This document shows, in pieces, positions 52,834 to 60,598 of a stretch of 64,000 nt of DNA; the first letter of the stretch is position 1, and the number at the start of each line of letters is the position of its first letter. The stretch covers positions 1-64,000 of the forward strand of contig PCCP01000084.1 of NCBI GenBank assembly GCA_002731775.1. The letters run 5' to 3'. The notes beneath the pieces were generated by a model. That model was not told the origin of the DNA, did no database searches, and was given only the letters and a program-made list of their open reading frames with translations. Made by a program: the position numbers and the translations under genes. This stretch comes from Gammaproteobacteria bacterium. GTDB lineage: Bacteria > Pseudomonadota > Gammaproteobacteria > Pseudomonadales > Pseudohongiellaceae.

Positions 52834-53829
52834 TCATTGCTCGGATTCAAGCTGTTCCAGTTTGCGAGCACCTGCCAGGATACCGATCATGCCGTAGTTA
52901 CCTTCATGGCAGGCGTATTCATACATTGGCTCATCGATTCGGGACAGGGGATATTCCCCGGAAAACTGCGCGGTGAACACACTGGGATCGTCCACCGTGA
53001 ATCCGTAGATTAATTTGCTAGCGGTTTCCCGGCGGAAGGTCTCAATCACCGTCATGTTTTCCACCGGCATGCCACGCAAGGTATGCCAGTTATTGAAGTA
53101 CTTGGTTTCGACCACCAGAGTGTCGTCCTCCCAGCGGCCGATAGAGTCGCCCATCCACTTTCTGTGCAATTCACCGGCAGGATTACGTTGGTCTGTAATT
53201 TTTATGATGCGGGTGTCGTGCACCATCTCGGCGGTGATAGCGATATAGCCTGGGGACTGTACAATTTGCAGGTGGCTGTTATAAATAACCGGGCTCATTA
53301 CCGGTCCCGATAAATTCCCGAATGCCACCAGGCAACGCTCACCGAGTCCGCGGCCCTCAGGACCATCGCTTCGAGCGGGGAGATTATCACGCCGAGCCCG
53401 CAGTTGGTTGGTCAGCCCGGCAACTCGATCGGGCATGCGACCATTGGCAGGGTTGGTAATCGCCGAAGTTCTGAATTCGCCGCTTATGGTGGGAATGAAT
53501 TTGGCATCATCGCGCCAGAACAGGTCATAATTTCCAATTGGGGGTAGAGATTTGGCAATCACTGGCGGTGGCCGGTTAGGATCCAGCGGTTCGTTGTTTG
53601 CCTCAAACTTTTGCTGAACCGCGCTCTCCAGCACGATTGCTTCCGATTCGGTATAGGCACGCTTTTCACCCAGATCTCTGGGCCTTTCGAACGGCATTAC
53701 GGTGGCATGCTTCCAGACGGCCTGTAAATCGGGCACACCCCATTCGGTTTTCGGTATCTGGTAATCTTGAGCGAGTAAGATGCTGCTTGACAGAAGTGCT
53801 GCAAGTAACATCGAAGGGTGATTTTTCAT
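52834..53829 (-). CDS. Hypothetical exported protein of the WGVPDLQAVW family
   Basis: From ATG 53829 the product has 331 residues with a signal peptide (MLLAALLSSSILLAQ). It shows a conserved layout I associate with an unnamed family found in many environmental bacteria: WGVPDLQAVWKHATVMPFER near the N terminus, then GERCLVAFGN, NSHLQIVQSPGYIAI, SIGRWEDDTLVVET and MYEYACHEGNYGMIGILAGAR at the end. The function is unknown; sets of such genes often accompany exported amidohydrolases and propellers. It converges on glcB with a 27-base gap. Confidence 0.72.
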   Translation of the reverse strand: MKNHPSMLLAALLSSSILLAQDYQIPKTEWGVPDLQAVWKHATVMPFERPRDLGEKRAYTESEAIVLESAVQQKFEANNEPLDPNRPPPVIAKSLPPIGNYDLFWRDDAKFIPTISGEFRTSAITNPANGRMPDRVAGLTNQLRARRDNLPARSDGPEGRGLGERCLVAFGNLSGPVMSPVIYNSHLQIVQSPGYIAITAEMVHDTRIIKITDQRNPAGELHRKWMGDSIGRWEDDTLVVETKYFNNWHTLRGMPVENMTVIETFRRETASKLIYGFTVDDPSVFTAQFSGEYPLSRIDEPMYEYACHEGNYGMIGILAGARKLEQLESEQ

Positions 53830-54163
53830 TATTTCTAATCCCCGGGGTTCCTCAACTAACGGTTTTCCACAGCCTATCATGCCGCCGTGACAAGTCAATT
53901 GACAGGCAGGCCGGAAAGCCAGACTTCACGATGTGAAAAAGAAATCCTCGTCTATTTGATGCTCACATCCCCTACCACCCCTGTGATTTTTCAATGCCTG
54001 GTTGAATCTTCTATCACTTATTTGTCATGATAGGCCAGATAACAAGAATTGAATCGTCTGAATCCGCGAATTTCAACACCATCTTTGTTAGGGCACCACT
54101 GCATTGTTCAAAGGTGCCCTAGATCCACCCATAATTAGATTCACTTACTGAGGTCGTTTGATC
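53830..54163. other. Divergent promoter region with repeat copy
   Basis: About 330 bases between divergent genes. It holds the most complete copy of the dispersed palindrome (54089-54121). I see no small gene or RNA here. Confidence 0.5.
54089..54121. repeat. Intact TA-flanked 29-base palindrome (type copy of the dispersed repeat)
   Basis: GGGCACC and GGTGCCC form a perfect 7-bp stem, extended to 9 bp by the flanking TA on each side, around the 15-base core ACTGCATTGTTCAAA. This copy explains the left half of the worn copies elsewhere and suggests TA as the insertion site. Confidence 0.85.
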
Positions 54164-55285
54164 ATGCATAAATTTAACCAGCTAGCAGTACTTGTACTGG
54201 CAATCCTTGCTGCCACCACTGCGTGGGCACAGCAGGGCAATGCCCGTGGCCCCATCGGGGAGAGCCCCTATAACATCATCTCGCTCTGGCATCAGCCCTT
54301 TGCAGAGCGCGGCTTCGCCTTCGGTGGCAACTCCGGGATATTCGCTGAGTCACCGGATCGTATCTTCATCGCCCAGCGCGGAGAGACGGTTCTACCCTAT
54401 CCTATCCCGGATGATTTCCCTGGATTTGCAGGTTCTATGGGCCTGAATGTGTTGCGGGATACGACTCGTCGCACCTGGCAGAACTGTCTTTACACCGTCA
54501 ATGGCGATGGTGAGCTGCTGGAGCTCTGGACGCAATGGGACTATCTCTGCGAAGGTTCGGACGGTCCTGGCCCCCACAGAATTCGCATCAGTCCTTACGA
54601 TCCCGAGCGTCGTGTCTGGCTAATCAACGAGACTTTTTCCCAGATTTATGTGTTCTCCAATGATGGCAGCGAGCTGTTGGCCACCTATGGTGAGAAAGGC
54701 GTGTCCGGTGATGACGAGACCCATTTTGGCAGGCCCCAGGATGTGGCCTTTCTGCCCGATGGCAGAATCCTGATCGCCGATGGCCTGGATAATAACCGCA
54801 TCATGATCATGGATAATGACATGAACTATCTCGGCGAATTTGGCAGCTTCGGCACCGGGCCGGGGCAAACCAATACGATACACGCAGTCGCTATCGGGCC
54901 CGACGGGCTGGTTTTTGTCCTCGACCGGGCAGGGGGGCGCGTGAATCTGTTTAGAACAACCGATAATCCGACCGAGTTTGAGTTCGTCAGAGCCATCGGC
55001 GAATTAACACTGCCCCTGGATATCATTGTCAACGAAAACGATTTCTGGATTACCGATCTGGGACCGCTGAGGTTTATTAATTATGATTTCGAGGGGAACC
55101 TCAAATATACCTGGCTGGTTCCCAGGGAATTGCCCGATGGATACATTGAAGTACACACGATTAGTGTCGATTCTGATGGCAATCTATACGGTGGGGACAA
55201 TCAGTACGGACGTACTCAGAAATTCGTACCCAAGGCCGATTCGGGTCCCGAGTTATTAATCGAACCACCCTGGGTTGCGCGCTAG
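54164..55285 (+). CDS. Exported NHL-type beta-propeller protein
   Basis: The 373-residue product begins with a signal peptide (LAVLVLAILAATTAWAQ). NHL-like repeats follow: ISPYDPERRVWLINETFSQI, PQDVAFLPDGRILIADGLDN, IHAVAIGPDGLVFVLDRAGG and ISVDSDGNLYGGDNQYGRTQ. Six-bladed propellers of this type occur in peptidylglycine lyase-like and sensor proteins; no catalytic set can be assigned. Start ATG 54164 is chosen over TTG 54158. It ends ten bases before the exported aldolase gene, forming a two-gene unit with it. Confidence 0.82.
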   Translation: MHKFNQLAVLVLAILAATTAWAQQGNARGPIGESPYNIISLWHQPFAERGFAFGGNSGIFAESPDRIFIAQRGETVLPYPIPDDFPGFAGSMGLNVLRDTTRRTWQNCLYTVNGDGELLELWTQWDYLCEGSDGPGPHRIRISPYDPERRVWLINETFSQIYVFSNDGSELLATYGEKGVSGDDETHFGRPQDVAFLPDGRILIADGLDNNRIMIMDNDMNYLGEFGSFGTGPGQTNTIHAVAIGPDGLVFVLDRAGGRVNLFRTTDNPTEFEFVRAIGELTLPLDIIVNENDFWITDLGPLRFINYDFEGNLKYTWLVPRELPDGYIEVHTISVDSDGNLYGGDNQYGRTQKFVPKADSGPELLIEPPWVAR

Positions 55286-55295
55286 GGAGCCCCTG

Positions 55296-56225
55296 ATGAG
55301 AAAATTTACAGCCCTCACTTCTTTCGCATTGCTGGTCGCGCTGATTGGCACGGCGTCGGCGCAACAATCCGTGCCCCGCCTGAACAAGGCAATCGAATTG
55401 CTGGAAAATGGCCAGGCTGCCTTCGGTCTGCTTGCTTTTGACTATTCGTTAAATAACGCCCGATCCATGGCAAATTCCGGTCTTGATTTCATAATAATCG
55501 ATATGGAACATGCGCCATTCGATATAGAACGCCTGCGACAATTTCTTTTAGGGATGACGGACAAGCGCAAGATCCTGGAGAAGGGGAACTTACAGCCAGA
55601 TGTCGTGCCCCTGGTACGTATCCCGGCCGCGGGCGGAGAAGATGTCATGTTCCAGGCCAAACAGGTTCTGGACGTGGGAGCATTTGGTGTCATGTATCCC
55701 TCTGTGAGTACCCGGGCGCAAGCGGAAAAGTCCGTGGGCGCAACTCGATACCCACAGTTAAATGGCGCCGAGGATTTCGAGCCAGTGGGATTGCGCGGTC
55801 GTAATCCTTCCAATGCGGTCTGGTACTGGGGAATCGGTGATTACCATTCGCGGGCAGATGTCTGGCCCCTTGATCCCAATGGCGAATTGCTTGCCATCAT
55901 TCAGATAGAAACGCCAGAGGGAGTAAAAAACATTGACGAAATTATTGCGGTTCCCGGGATAGGCGTTATTTTTATCGGCCCCTCGGACCTGAGTACGTCG
56001 ATGGGCTATGCCAGCCCGTCGGCTCCGGAAGTCGAGGCGGCGATACAGAAGGTACTTCGAGCCTGTCTGGACAACGGCGTGCCTTGTGCAATTACCACCG
56101 GACAGGGGAGTGTGCAGCGGCGCATCGAGCAGGGATTTCGATTTGTAACGGTCGGTTTGGATGGAGGTTTATCCACCAGCACCAGCGAGGCATTAAGGCG
56201 AGGTCGAGCGGCTGCCGGTCGCTAA
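55296..56225 (+). CDS. HpcH/HpaI-type aldolase family protein with signal peptide
   Basis: ATG 55296 has GGGAG seven bases upstream and opens a signal peptide MRKFTALTSFALLVALIGTA ending SAQQ. The rest (about 285 residues) is an HpcH/HpaI pyruvate-aldolase TIM barrel: GLDFIIIDMEHAPFD, VPLVRIPAAGGEDVMFQAKQ, GAFGVMYPSVSTRAQAE, AIIQIETPEGVKNIDEI (metal-binding Glu) and VIFIGPSDLSTSMGY (metal-binding Asp). Homologues of known function cleave 4-hydroxy-2-oxo acids in the cytoplasm. Export is unexpected, and the substrate is unknown. The propeller gene just upstream may bind or deliver its ligand. Confidence 0.85.
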   Translation: MRKFTALTSFALLVALIGTASAQQSVPRLNKAIELLENGQAAFGLLAFDYSLNNARSMANSGLDFIIIDMEHAPFDIERLRQFLLGMTDKRKILEKGNLQPDVVPLVRIPAAGGEDVMFQAKQVLDVGAFGVMYPSVSTRAQAEKSVGATRYPQLNGAEDFEPVGLRGRNPSNAVWYWGIGDYHSRADVWPLDPNGELLAIIQIETPEGVKNIDEIIAVPGIGVIFIGPSDLSTSMGYASPSAPEVEAAIQKVLRACLDNGVPCAITTGQGSVQRRIEQGFRFVTVGLDGGLSTSTSEALRRGRAAAGR

Positions 56226-56282
56226 ATCCGCTCTCGCAGAAAAGATGACAAGTCCCGTTTGAGGCCTTCGGCGATCTCGCAT

Positions 56283-56455
56283 CATCCTTGCGCCATTGTG
56301 GATAGGCGCTGCCTCTTGCCAAGTTCGCGGATGATCTCGACAGCGTCGGCTTCGGGCATTGCAGACCCAGGGTAATAACATCGGGCTTGAAGCTGTCAAC
56401 CAGGCCTACAACCGCCGCACCATCAGCGGTCTGGAATCTGATCTCGATCTAGAGC
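56283..56455 (-). pseudogene. Remnant of a response-regulator receiver domain
   Basis: On the reverse strand, IRFQTADGAAVVGLVDSFKP and DVITLGL continue, after a frame change, as MPEADAVEIIRELGKRQ. Together they give the receiver pattern KPDV...D..MP..DG.E.I with the phosphorylated Asp position reading Gly. No full-length frame exists and no output domain is left. Confidence 0.35.
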
Positions 56456-56475
56456 AGGAAAGATTGAAAGCGTTG

Positions 56476-57612
56476 TTAGCTGAGCTTGCGAAGATTTTCC
56501 AGAACCCGCTGTATGCGAGAGAACGCTTCATCTAGCACGGATTTTTCCTGGCCGAAGGCAATCCTGATGTGCTGGTCCATGCCGAATGCATCGCCTGCGG
56601 CCACGAACACACTTGCCTCCTGGCAGAGCTTTTCCATCAAAACTGTCGAATTGATATCCAGGTGATAGCGAATAAAAGTCACTGCAGATGCCTGGGGCGG
56701 CGTGTAGCTAAACAAGCCTGTCTGGCAATCCAGCCATTGCTTGAGAACCGGATATCCTGAGCTGATGTAATTTCTTGCCCGTGTGCGTAGTCGTATTCTC
56801 ACCTCAGGGGAGAGGGCATGAGCCGCCAGGTGATTGCTGATCATGCCGGCGCTAATAGCGGTATATTCGTGTCTGCGCCACAGCTCTTCTATGGTAGCCG
56901 ACGGACCGACTATCCAGCCGACGCGCAGACCCGGCAAACCATAAGCTTTGCTCATGCTGCCAACCGCAAGTACCTTGTCGTATTTACTAAAAAATGAGCA
57001 GCTTTCTTCTTCCTGTTCACGCTCCGCTCCGCGATACACTTCATCGGATAAGATCCAGGCGCCGACACGGTCGGCGGCCATGACGATCTCATCCATTTCT
57101 TCATCGTTGAGAATATGACCTGTGGGATTATTAGGATTGACCAGGGCAATAATTTTGGTGCTGTCGTTGACTTGACGATTCAGGTCTTCGATGTCCAGCG
57201 CCCAGCCCTTGTCAGGATCCAGGCAAAATGGTCTGACGCTATAGCCGGCATTGGCGGCAACTCCCCACACCTGCTTGTAAGTTGGCGAAAGCGAAGCAAT
57301 CTCATCGCCATCTTCCAGCAAAGTCTGCATGATGATCTGGTTAGCCTCGGCGGCGCCGACGGTGACCAGTACATTTTCGATAGCCGCGCCTGCATAAAGC
57401 GAGGCGATTAATTCCCGCAGCCGAGGGATTCCATTGACGTGTGGATAGTTGATTTCAAGCCGGAGCAGCTTGTCGAGCAAGTCCTGATCATCGCCGATTA
57501 GCTCATTCAAGGTAATCGGGTGCACACCGCTTTCCGTGAGATTAAACTCGACTTTTTGCTCCCAGATGGATTGTGAGTGCTCGAGGTCGAATGGAATAAA
57601 TTTCATAGGCAC
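56476..57612 (-). CDS. PLP-dependent class I/II aminotransferase
   Basis: This 378-residue fold-type I protein has the expected motifs: NVLVTVGAAEANQIIMQTLL (PLP phosphate cup), IIALVNPNNPTGHILNDEEM (Asn contacting PLP), AWILSDEVYRGAE (Asp/Tyr), the PLP lysine in VGSMSKAYGLPGLRVGW, and the substrate-carboxylate Arg in DQHIRIAFG. Substrate specificity cannot be read. The short N terminus and direct start at the PLP domain fit the MalY/PatB or capreomycidine-synthase-like aminotransferase groups. It is cytoplasmic and alone on its strand. Confidence 0.88.
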   Translation of the reverse strand: MPMKFIPFDLEHSQSIWEQKVEFNLTESGVHPITLNELIGDDQDLLDKLLRLEINYPHVNGIPRLRELIASLYAGAAIENVLVTVGAAEANQIIMQTLLEDGDEIASLSPTYKQVWGVAANAGYSVRPFCLDPDKGWALDIEDLNRQVNDSTKIIALVNPNNPTGHILNDEEMDEIVMAADRVGAWILSDEVYRGAEREQEEESCSFFSKYDKVLAVGSMSKAYGLPGLRVGWIVGPSATIEELWRRHEYTAISAGMISNHLAAHALSPEVRIRLRTRARNYISSGYPVLKQWLDCQTGLFSYTPPQASAVTFIRYHLDINSTVLMEKLCQEASVFVAAGDAFGMDQHIRIAFGQEKSVLDEAFSRIQRVLENLRKLS

Positions 57613-57709
57613 CGGGTAACAGTGGCTTGGTCAGCCCTATTTCCGAATTTCAGAACATTCACGGATGATTCAATTTCCCAATTGCTTGCTTGCAAAAAAC
57701 TGCCTGCCT

Positions 57710-58762
57710 CTAAGGTCTAACCCGAATATATTTCTGCAGCTTGCGTGGCGCCGGTTCACCACCGAACATATTGCCAGCCGCATCTACGGACACAAATTCG
57801 GCACCGTTACCCGTCGTCGATCGCGGATCTCCTCCGGGCAACTGGATGAAATACTTTACCCAGCCCAGATTTGCATCGCCGATACGGATGCCCATTTCCC
57901 AGCCCGGGTTTTGCAGATCGTCGGATTCGGAATCGGCAACGTAGATATTGTCATGCTGGTCGAAAAAGATTCCGCTGGGACGACCGAACTGAGTCCATTG
58001 ATTGATGAAGCTGCCATCTTGCTCGAACAATTGCAGACGGTTATTGGATCGATCACCCACAAACAGACGCCCACGATTATCGATGGCGATGGTGTGAAGC
58101 GCCCGGAACTCACTCGGGCCGAAACCAGTCTGCCCCCAGCTCATAAGGAACTGGCCCTCGGCGTTGAATTTCATGACCCGGTTATTGCCATTATTATTAT
58201 GGCCGTCAGCGACAAAGATGTCGCCGTTATTGCCGATCACCACGTCGGCGGGCGAATTGAGCTGGTTGTTGGCACTACCGGCCTCGCCGGGCGTGCCAAG
58301 CACCATCAAGACTTCACCGGTAGGACTGAACTTGACCACCTGGTGGCCGCGTTTGTCACCATCTGGAATGCGGGCATCGGAAACGGCGTCTGTCACCCAG
58401 ACATTGCCATTGGCATCCAGTTCGATGCCGTGGGGCCAGATAAACATGCCGCCGCCAAAACTCTCCACCACATTGCCGTCGGCGTCAAACTTGATTACGG
58501 AGTCCAGCTCCGAATCCACACACTCGTTACCGAATCGATCTGGTGCCGTGGCATCACAGCGGATGACAGCCCACATGTGAACGCCATCGGGATCTACATC
58601 GGTATCGCCCACCGCGCCGAAAGTACGGCCATCGGGCAGTTTGGCCCAGGAATTAAGGGCGGCGTACGGGTTAGGGTAGCCCTGTGCGGATACCAGGCCT
58701 GTCACCATGAGTGCTAGCGCGCCCACACACACGGCGATGAACTGAGTCTTTGATTTTGTCAT
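57710..58762 (-). CDS. Exported NHL-repeat beta-propeller protein
   Basis: The 350-residue product has a signal peptide (CVGALALMVTGLVSAQG) and at least four NHL blades: PHGIELDANGNVWVTDAVSD, SPADVVIGNNGDIFVADGHN, LHTIAIDNRGRLFVGDRSNN and PSGIFFDQHDNIYVADSESD. The layout resembles peptidyl-alpha-hydroxyglycine amidating lyase-type propellers, but the function in bacteria is not established. Its leader carries a hairpin that includes the ribosome site (58773-58794). A 350-codon frame on the opposite strand is a shadow. Confidence 0.85.
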   Translation of the reverse strand: MTKSKTQFIAVCVGALALMVTGLVSAQGYPNPYAALNSWAKLPDGRTFGAVGDTDVDPDGVHMWAVIRCDATAPDRFGNECVDSELDSVIKFDADGNVVESFGGGMFIWPHGIELDANGNVWVTDAVSDARIPDGDKRGHQVVKFSPTGEVLMVLGTPGEAGSANNQLNSPADVVIGNNGDIFVADGHNNNGNNRVMKFNAEGQFLMSWGQTGFGPSEFRALHTIAIDNRGRLFVGDRSNNRLQLFEQDGSFINQWTQFGRPSGIFFDQHDNIYVADSESDDLQNPGWEMGIRIGDANLGWVKYFIQLPGGDPRSTTGNGAEFVSVDAAGNMFGGEPAPRKLQKYIRVRP

Positions 58763-58772
58763 TGTTAAATCC

Positions 58773-58794
58773 CTCGTTGATTTGTCAACGAGGA
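58773..58794 (-). promoter_or_regulatory. Leader hairpin sequestering the ribosome site of the NHL gene
   Basis: CCTCGTTGA and TCAACGAGG form a perfect 9-bp stem with a 4-base loop. On the reverse strand the 3' arm plus the next base reads ACGAGGG and is the only good ribosome site, about eight bases from the ATG at 58762. Translation may depend on opening this stem. Confidence 0.55.
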
Positions 58795-59079
58795 TGTCAC
58801 TGTTGGGGTCAGTTTAGCAAGTGTTCATGCCGGGTAGCTGTCTGTTGGATGAAGCTGACTGCCAGCGGTTCCACGCCCGATTTGGCCGCGAACTCACGGC
58901 ATCAACCCCGATAGCCATCGCTTAGATGGTGATGAAAAATTTGCCATGGGAAAATTGATCTATGTGGAGTTTTGGTGCGGTGTCGTGGTCAAGATGCGTA
59001 CGGCTTGATGCATATCAACGACCGATTCACCGCGACTAGTTAGCTTAACCGCCAGATTATGAGCCAGTAGGAGTAGTTT
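58795..59079. other. Intergenic region between the NHL gene and the OmpW remnant
   Basis: About 285 bases. It holds the divergent promoters. I see no other gene or structure. Confidence 0.4.
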
Positions 59080-59346
59080 ATGAAAAGGTCTCAATCTGTT
59101 CATGTAGTAATTGTTACTACACTTTGGGCTCTCGGTCCGGTAACAGCGTTGGCACACGAGAGCGGTGACTGGATATTCCGAGTTGGCGGAGACTGGATCA
59201 TCGATGACAATTGGCTGCTCAATGCCTCAGTTTGGAAGATCGATATCGATACCGATGCGAGTTTCAATTCCGCACTGCACAAGCTAAAGGTTGGTGTCGA
59301 CATCGATCCCTGGGTGTATATGATTTCCCTGGGATATCGATTATAA
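59080..59346 (+). CDS. OmpW-family protein with large internal deletion
   Basis: The 88-residue frame joins an OmpW-like start, with a signal peptide ending TALAHESGDWIFRVG, directly to an OmpW-like end: DWIIDDNWLLNASVWKIDID and VGVDIDPWVYMISLGYRL with the C-terminal aromatic/hydrophobic residue. Intact OmpW is about 210 residues and eight strands; here only the first and last strands remain. GGAG seven bases before the ATG is still good, so the mini-protein may be made. GACTGGAT occurs on both sides of the junction. It is unlikely to form the usual porin. Confidence 0.7.
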   Translation: MKRSQSVHVVIVTTLWALGPVTALAHESGDWIFRVGGDWIIDDNWLLNASVWKIDIDTDASFNSALHKLKVGVDIDPWVYMISLGYRL

Positions 59347-59389
59347 AGCTGATATCCACAGCAGGCCGGGGGTAGCAGTGAGATCCGGG

Positions 59390-60424
59390 TCAGGCGATGC
59401 CTGCGCCTCGCACTCCCACGTATACTGAATATAGTGACTGGCTTGCGGTCATAAACAGACGATTGCGCCGCGTGCCGCCGAAGCAGACGTTGGCACAGAC
59501 CTCGGGCAGGCGGATAACCCCAATCGGTTCTCCAACTGGCGTGATAATTTGCACGCCGGGTCTCGCACCGGCCCAGATATTGCCATCGACATCGCAGCGG
59601 ATGCCGTCGGCAGCGGTGACGCTGTCGGTCCCCGGCAGTGTCAGTTGAGTATGGCGACGGCCATTTCGGAGGCGGCTGCCGTCCACATCCCAGATTTTTA
59701 TTTCACGCCCGCTACCGGTATCCGCGACATAGAGCTGGCTGTAGTCGGGAGAAAAGCACAAGCCGTTCGGTGCGGCAATTTCGTCGGTGACTCTGGTAAT
59801 CCGGCCCCGAGTCGTGTCTACCCGATAGACTGCGAATGGGAGTTCTGATTCAGCTCTGCTTCCCTCGTAATTGCCACGGATGCCATAAGGCGGGTCGGTG
59901 AACCAGATACTGCCATCCGGCGCCACCACGGCGTCATTTGGCGAATTCAGGGGTTTACCATCGAAGCTGTCGGCGATTACGGTCACGGAGCCATCATATT
60001 CGTAACGAACGACCCGGCGTCCACCGTGTTCACAGGAAATTTGTCGGCCTTCGCTGTCGAAGGTGTTGCCATTACTATTACCGGATGGATTGCGAAATTC
60101 CGTCACCCTGTCATCGTCTTGGATCCAGCGCAGCTGGCGATTATTGGGAATATCACTCCATACCAAGTAGCGCCCGACGCCGTTCCAGGCCGGGCCTTCC
60201 GCCCACAGCGTGCCGGTGTGATGGCGCCGAATCGGGGTATTAAACAGAATATAGCGTTGGAAACTTCCCTCGAGGGCAATCAGATCCGGGTCCGGATATC
60301 TCAAGGGGGTCGCGCCAGACCAGTCGCGGGGCTCTGCCGGTGGCAGCGCTGTTTGCGCCTTGGCTAGCATCGGCAACACAGCAGTCGTGGCCATTGCTGC
60401 GGAAAGAAAGGTTCGTCGTTTCAT
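59390..60424 (-). CDS. SMP-30/gluconolactonase family protein, exported
   Basis: The 344-residue product begins MKRRTFLSAAMATTAVLP, a signal with a twin-arginine flavour, cleaved near AKAQ. The six-bladed propeller has the SMP-30 metal ligands: Glu in LWAEGPAWNG, Asn in KPLNSPNDAVVAPDG, Asn in APNGLCFSPD and Asp in VTAADGIRCDVDGN. FTDPPYGIRG is a typical gluconolactonase loop. The enzymes hydrolyse sugar lactones with one calcium or zinc. The periplasmic place suggests action on an external aldonolactone; the exact substrate is unknown. Confidence 0.88.
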   Translation of the reverse strand: MKRRTFLSAAMATTAVLPMLAKAQTALPPAEPRDWSGATPLRYPDPDLIALEGSFQRYILFNTPIRRHHTGTLWAEGPAWNGVGRYLVWSDIPNNRQLRWIQDDDRVTEFRNPSGNSNGNTFDSEGRQISCEHGGRRVVRYEYDGSVTVIADSFDGKPLNSPNDAVVAPDGSIWFTDPPYGIRGNYEGSRAESELPFAVYRVDTTRGRITRVTDEIAAPNGLCFSPDYSQLYVADTGSGREIKIWDVDGSRLRNGRRHTQLTLPGTDSVTAADGIRCDVDGNIWAGARPGVQIITPVGEPIGVIRLPEVCANVCFGGTRRNRLFMTASQSLYSVYVGVRGAGIA

Positions 60425-60598
60425 AAGGCTCTCGTTGCCAGCTTGCGTCGTGTGCTGGTGACTATATTTTTATTGGAGCAAGCCAGACGATGCTAATCGA
60501 AGCGGAAGTTAATGTCGAGATGGGCAAAATCTGTGTAGGATCATTGCCAAATGTCTGACCCCTTTGATCCCTGCTGCGATCAGCGGGTGTTATACAAA

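Noticed and set aside
24751-54121. Dispersed repeats as a CRISPR array
   Set aside because: Copies are kilobases apart, diverged and without regular spacers or cas genes.
57665-58717. 350-codon forward open frame
   Set aside because: It is antisense to the NHL-propeller gene, which has a signal peptide and repeat motifs; the forward translation has no recognisable family pattern.
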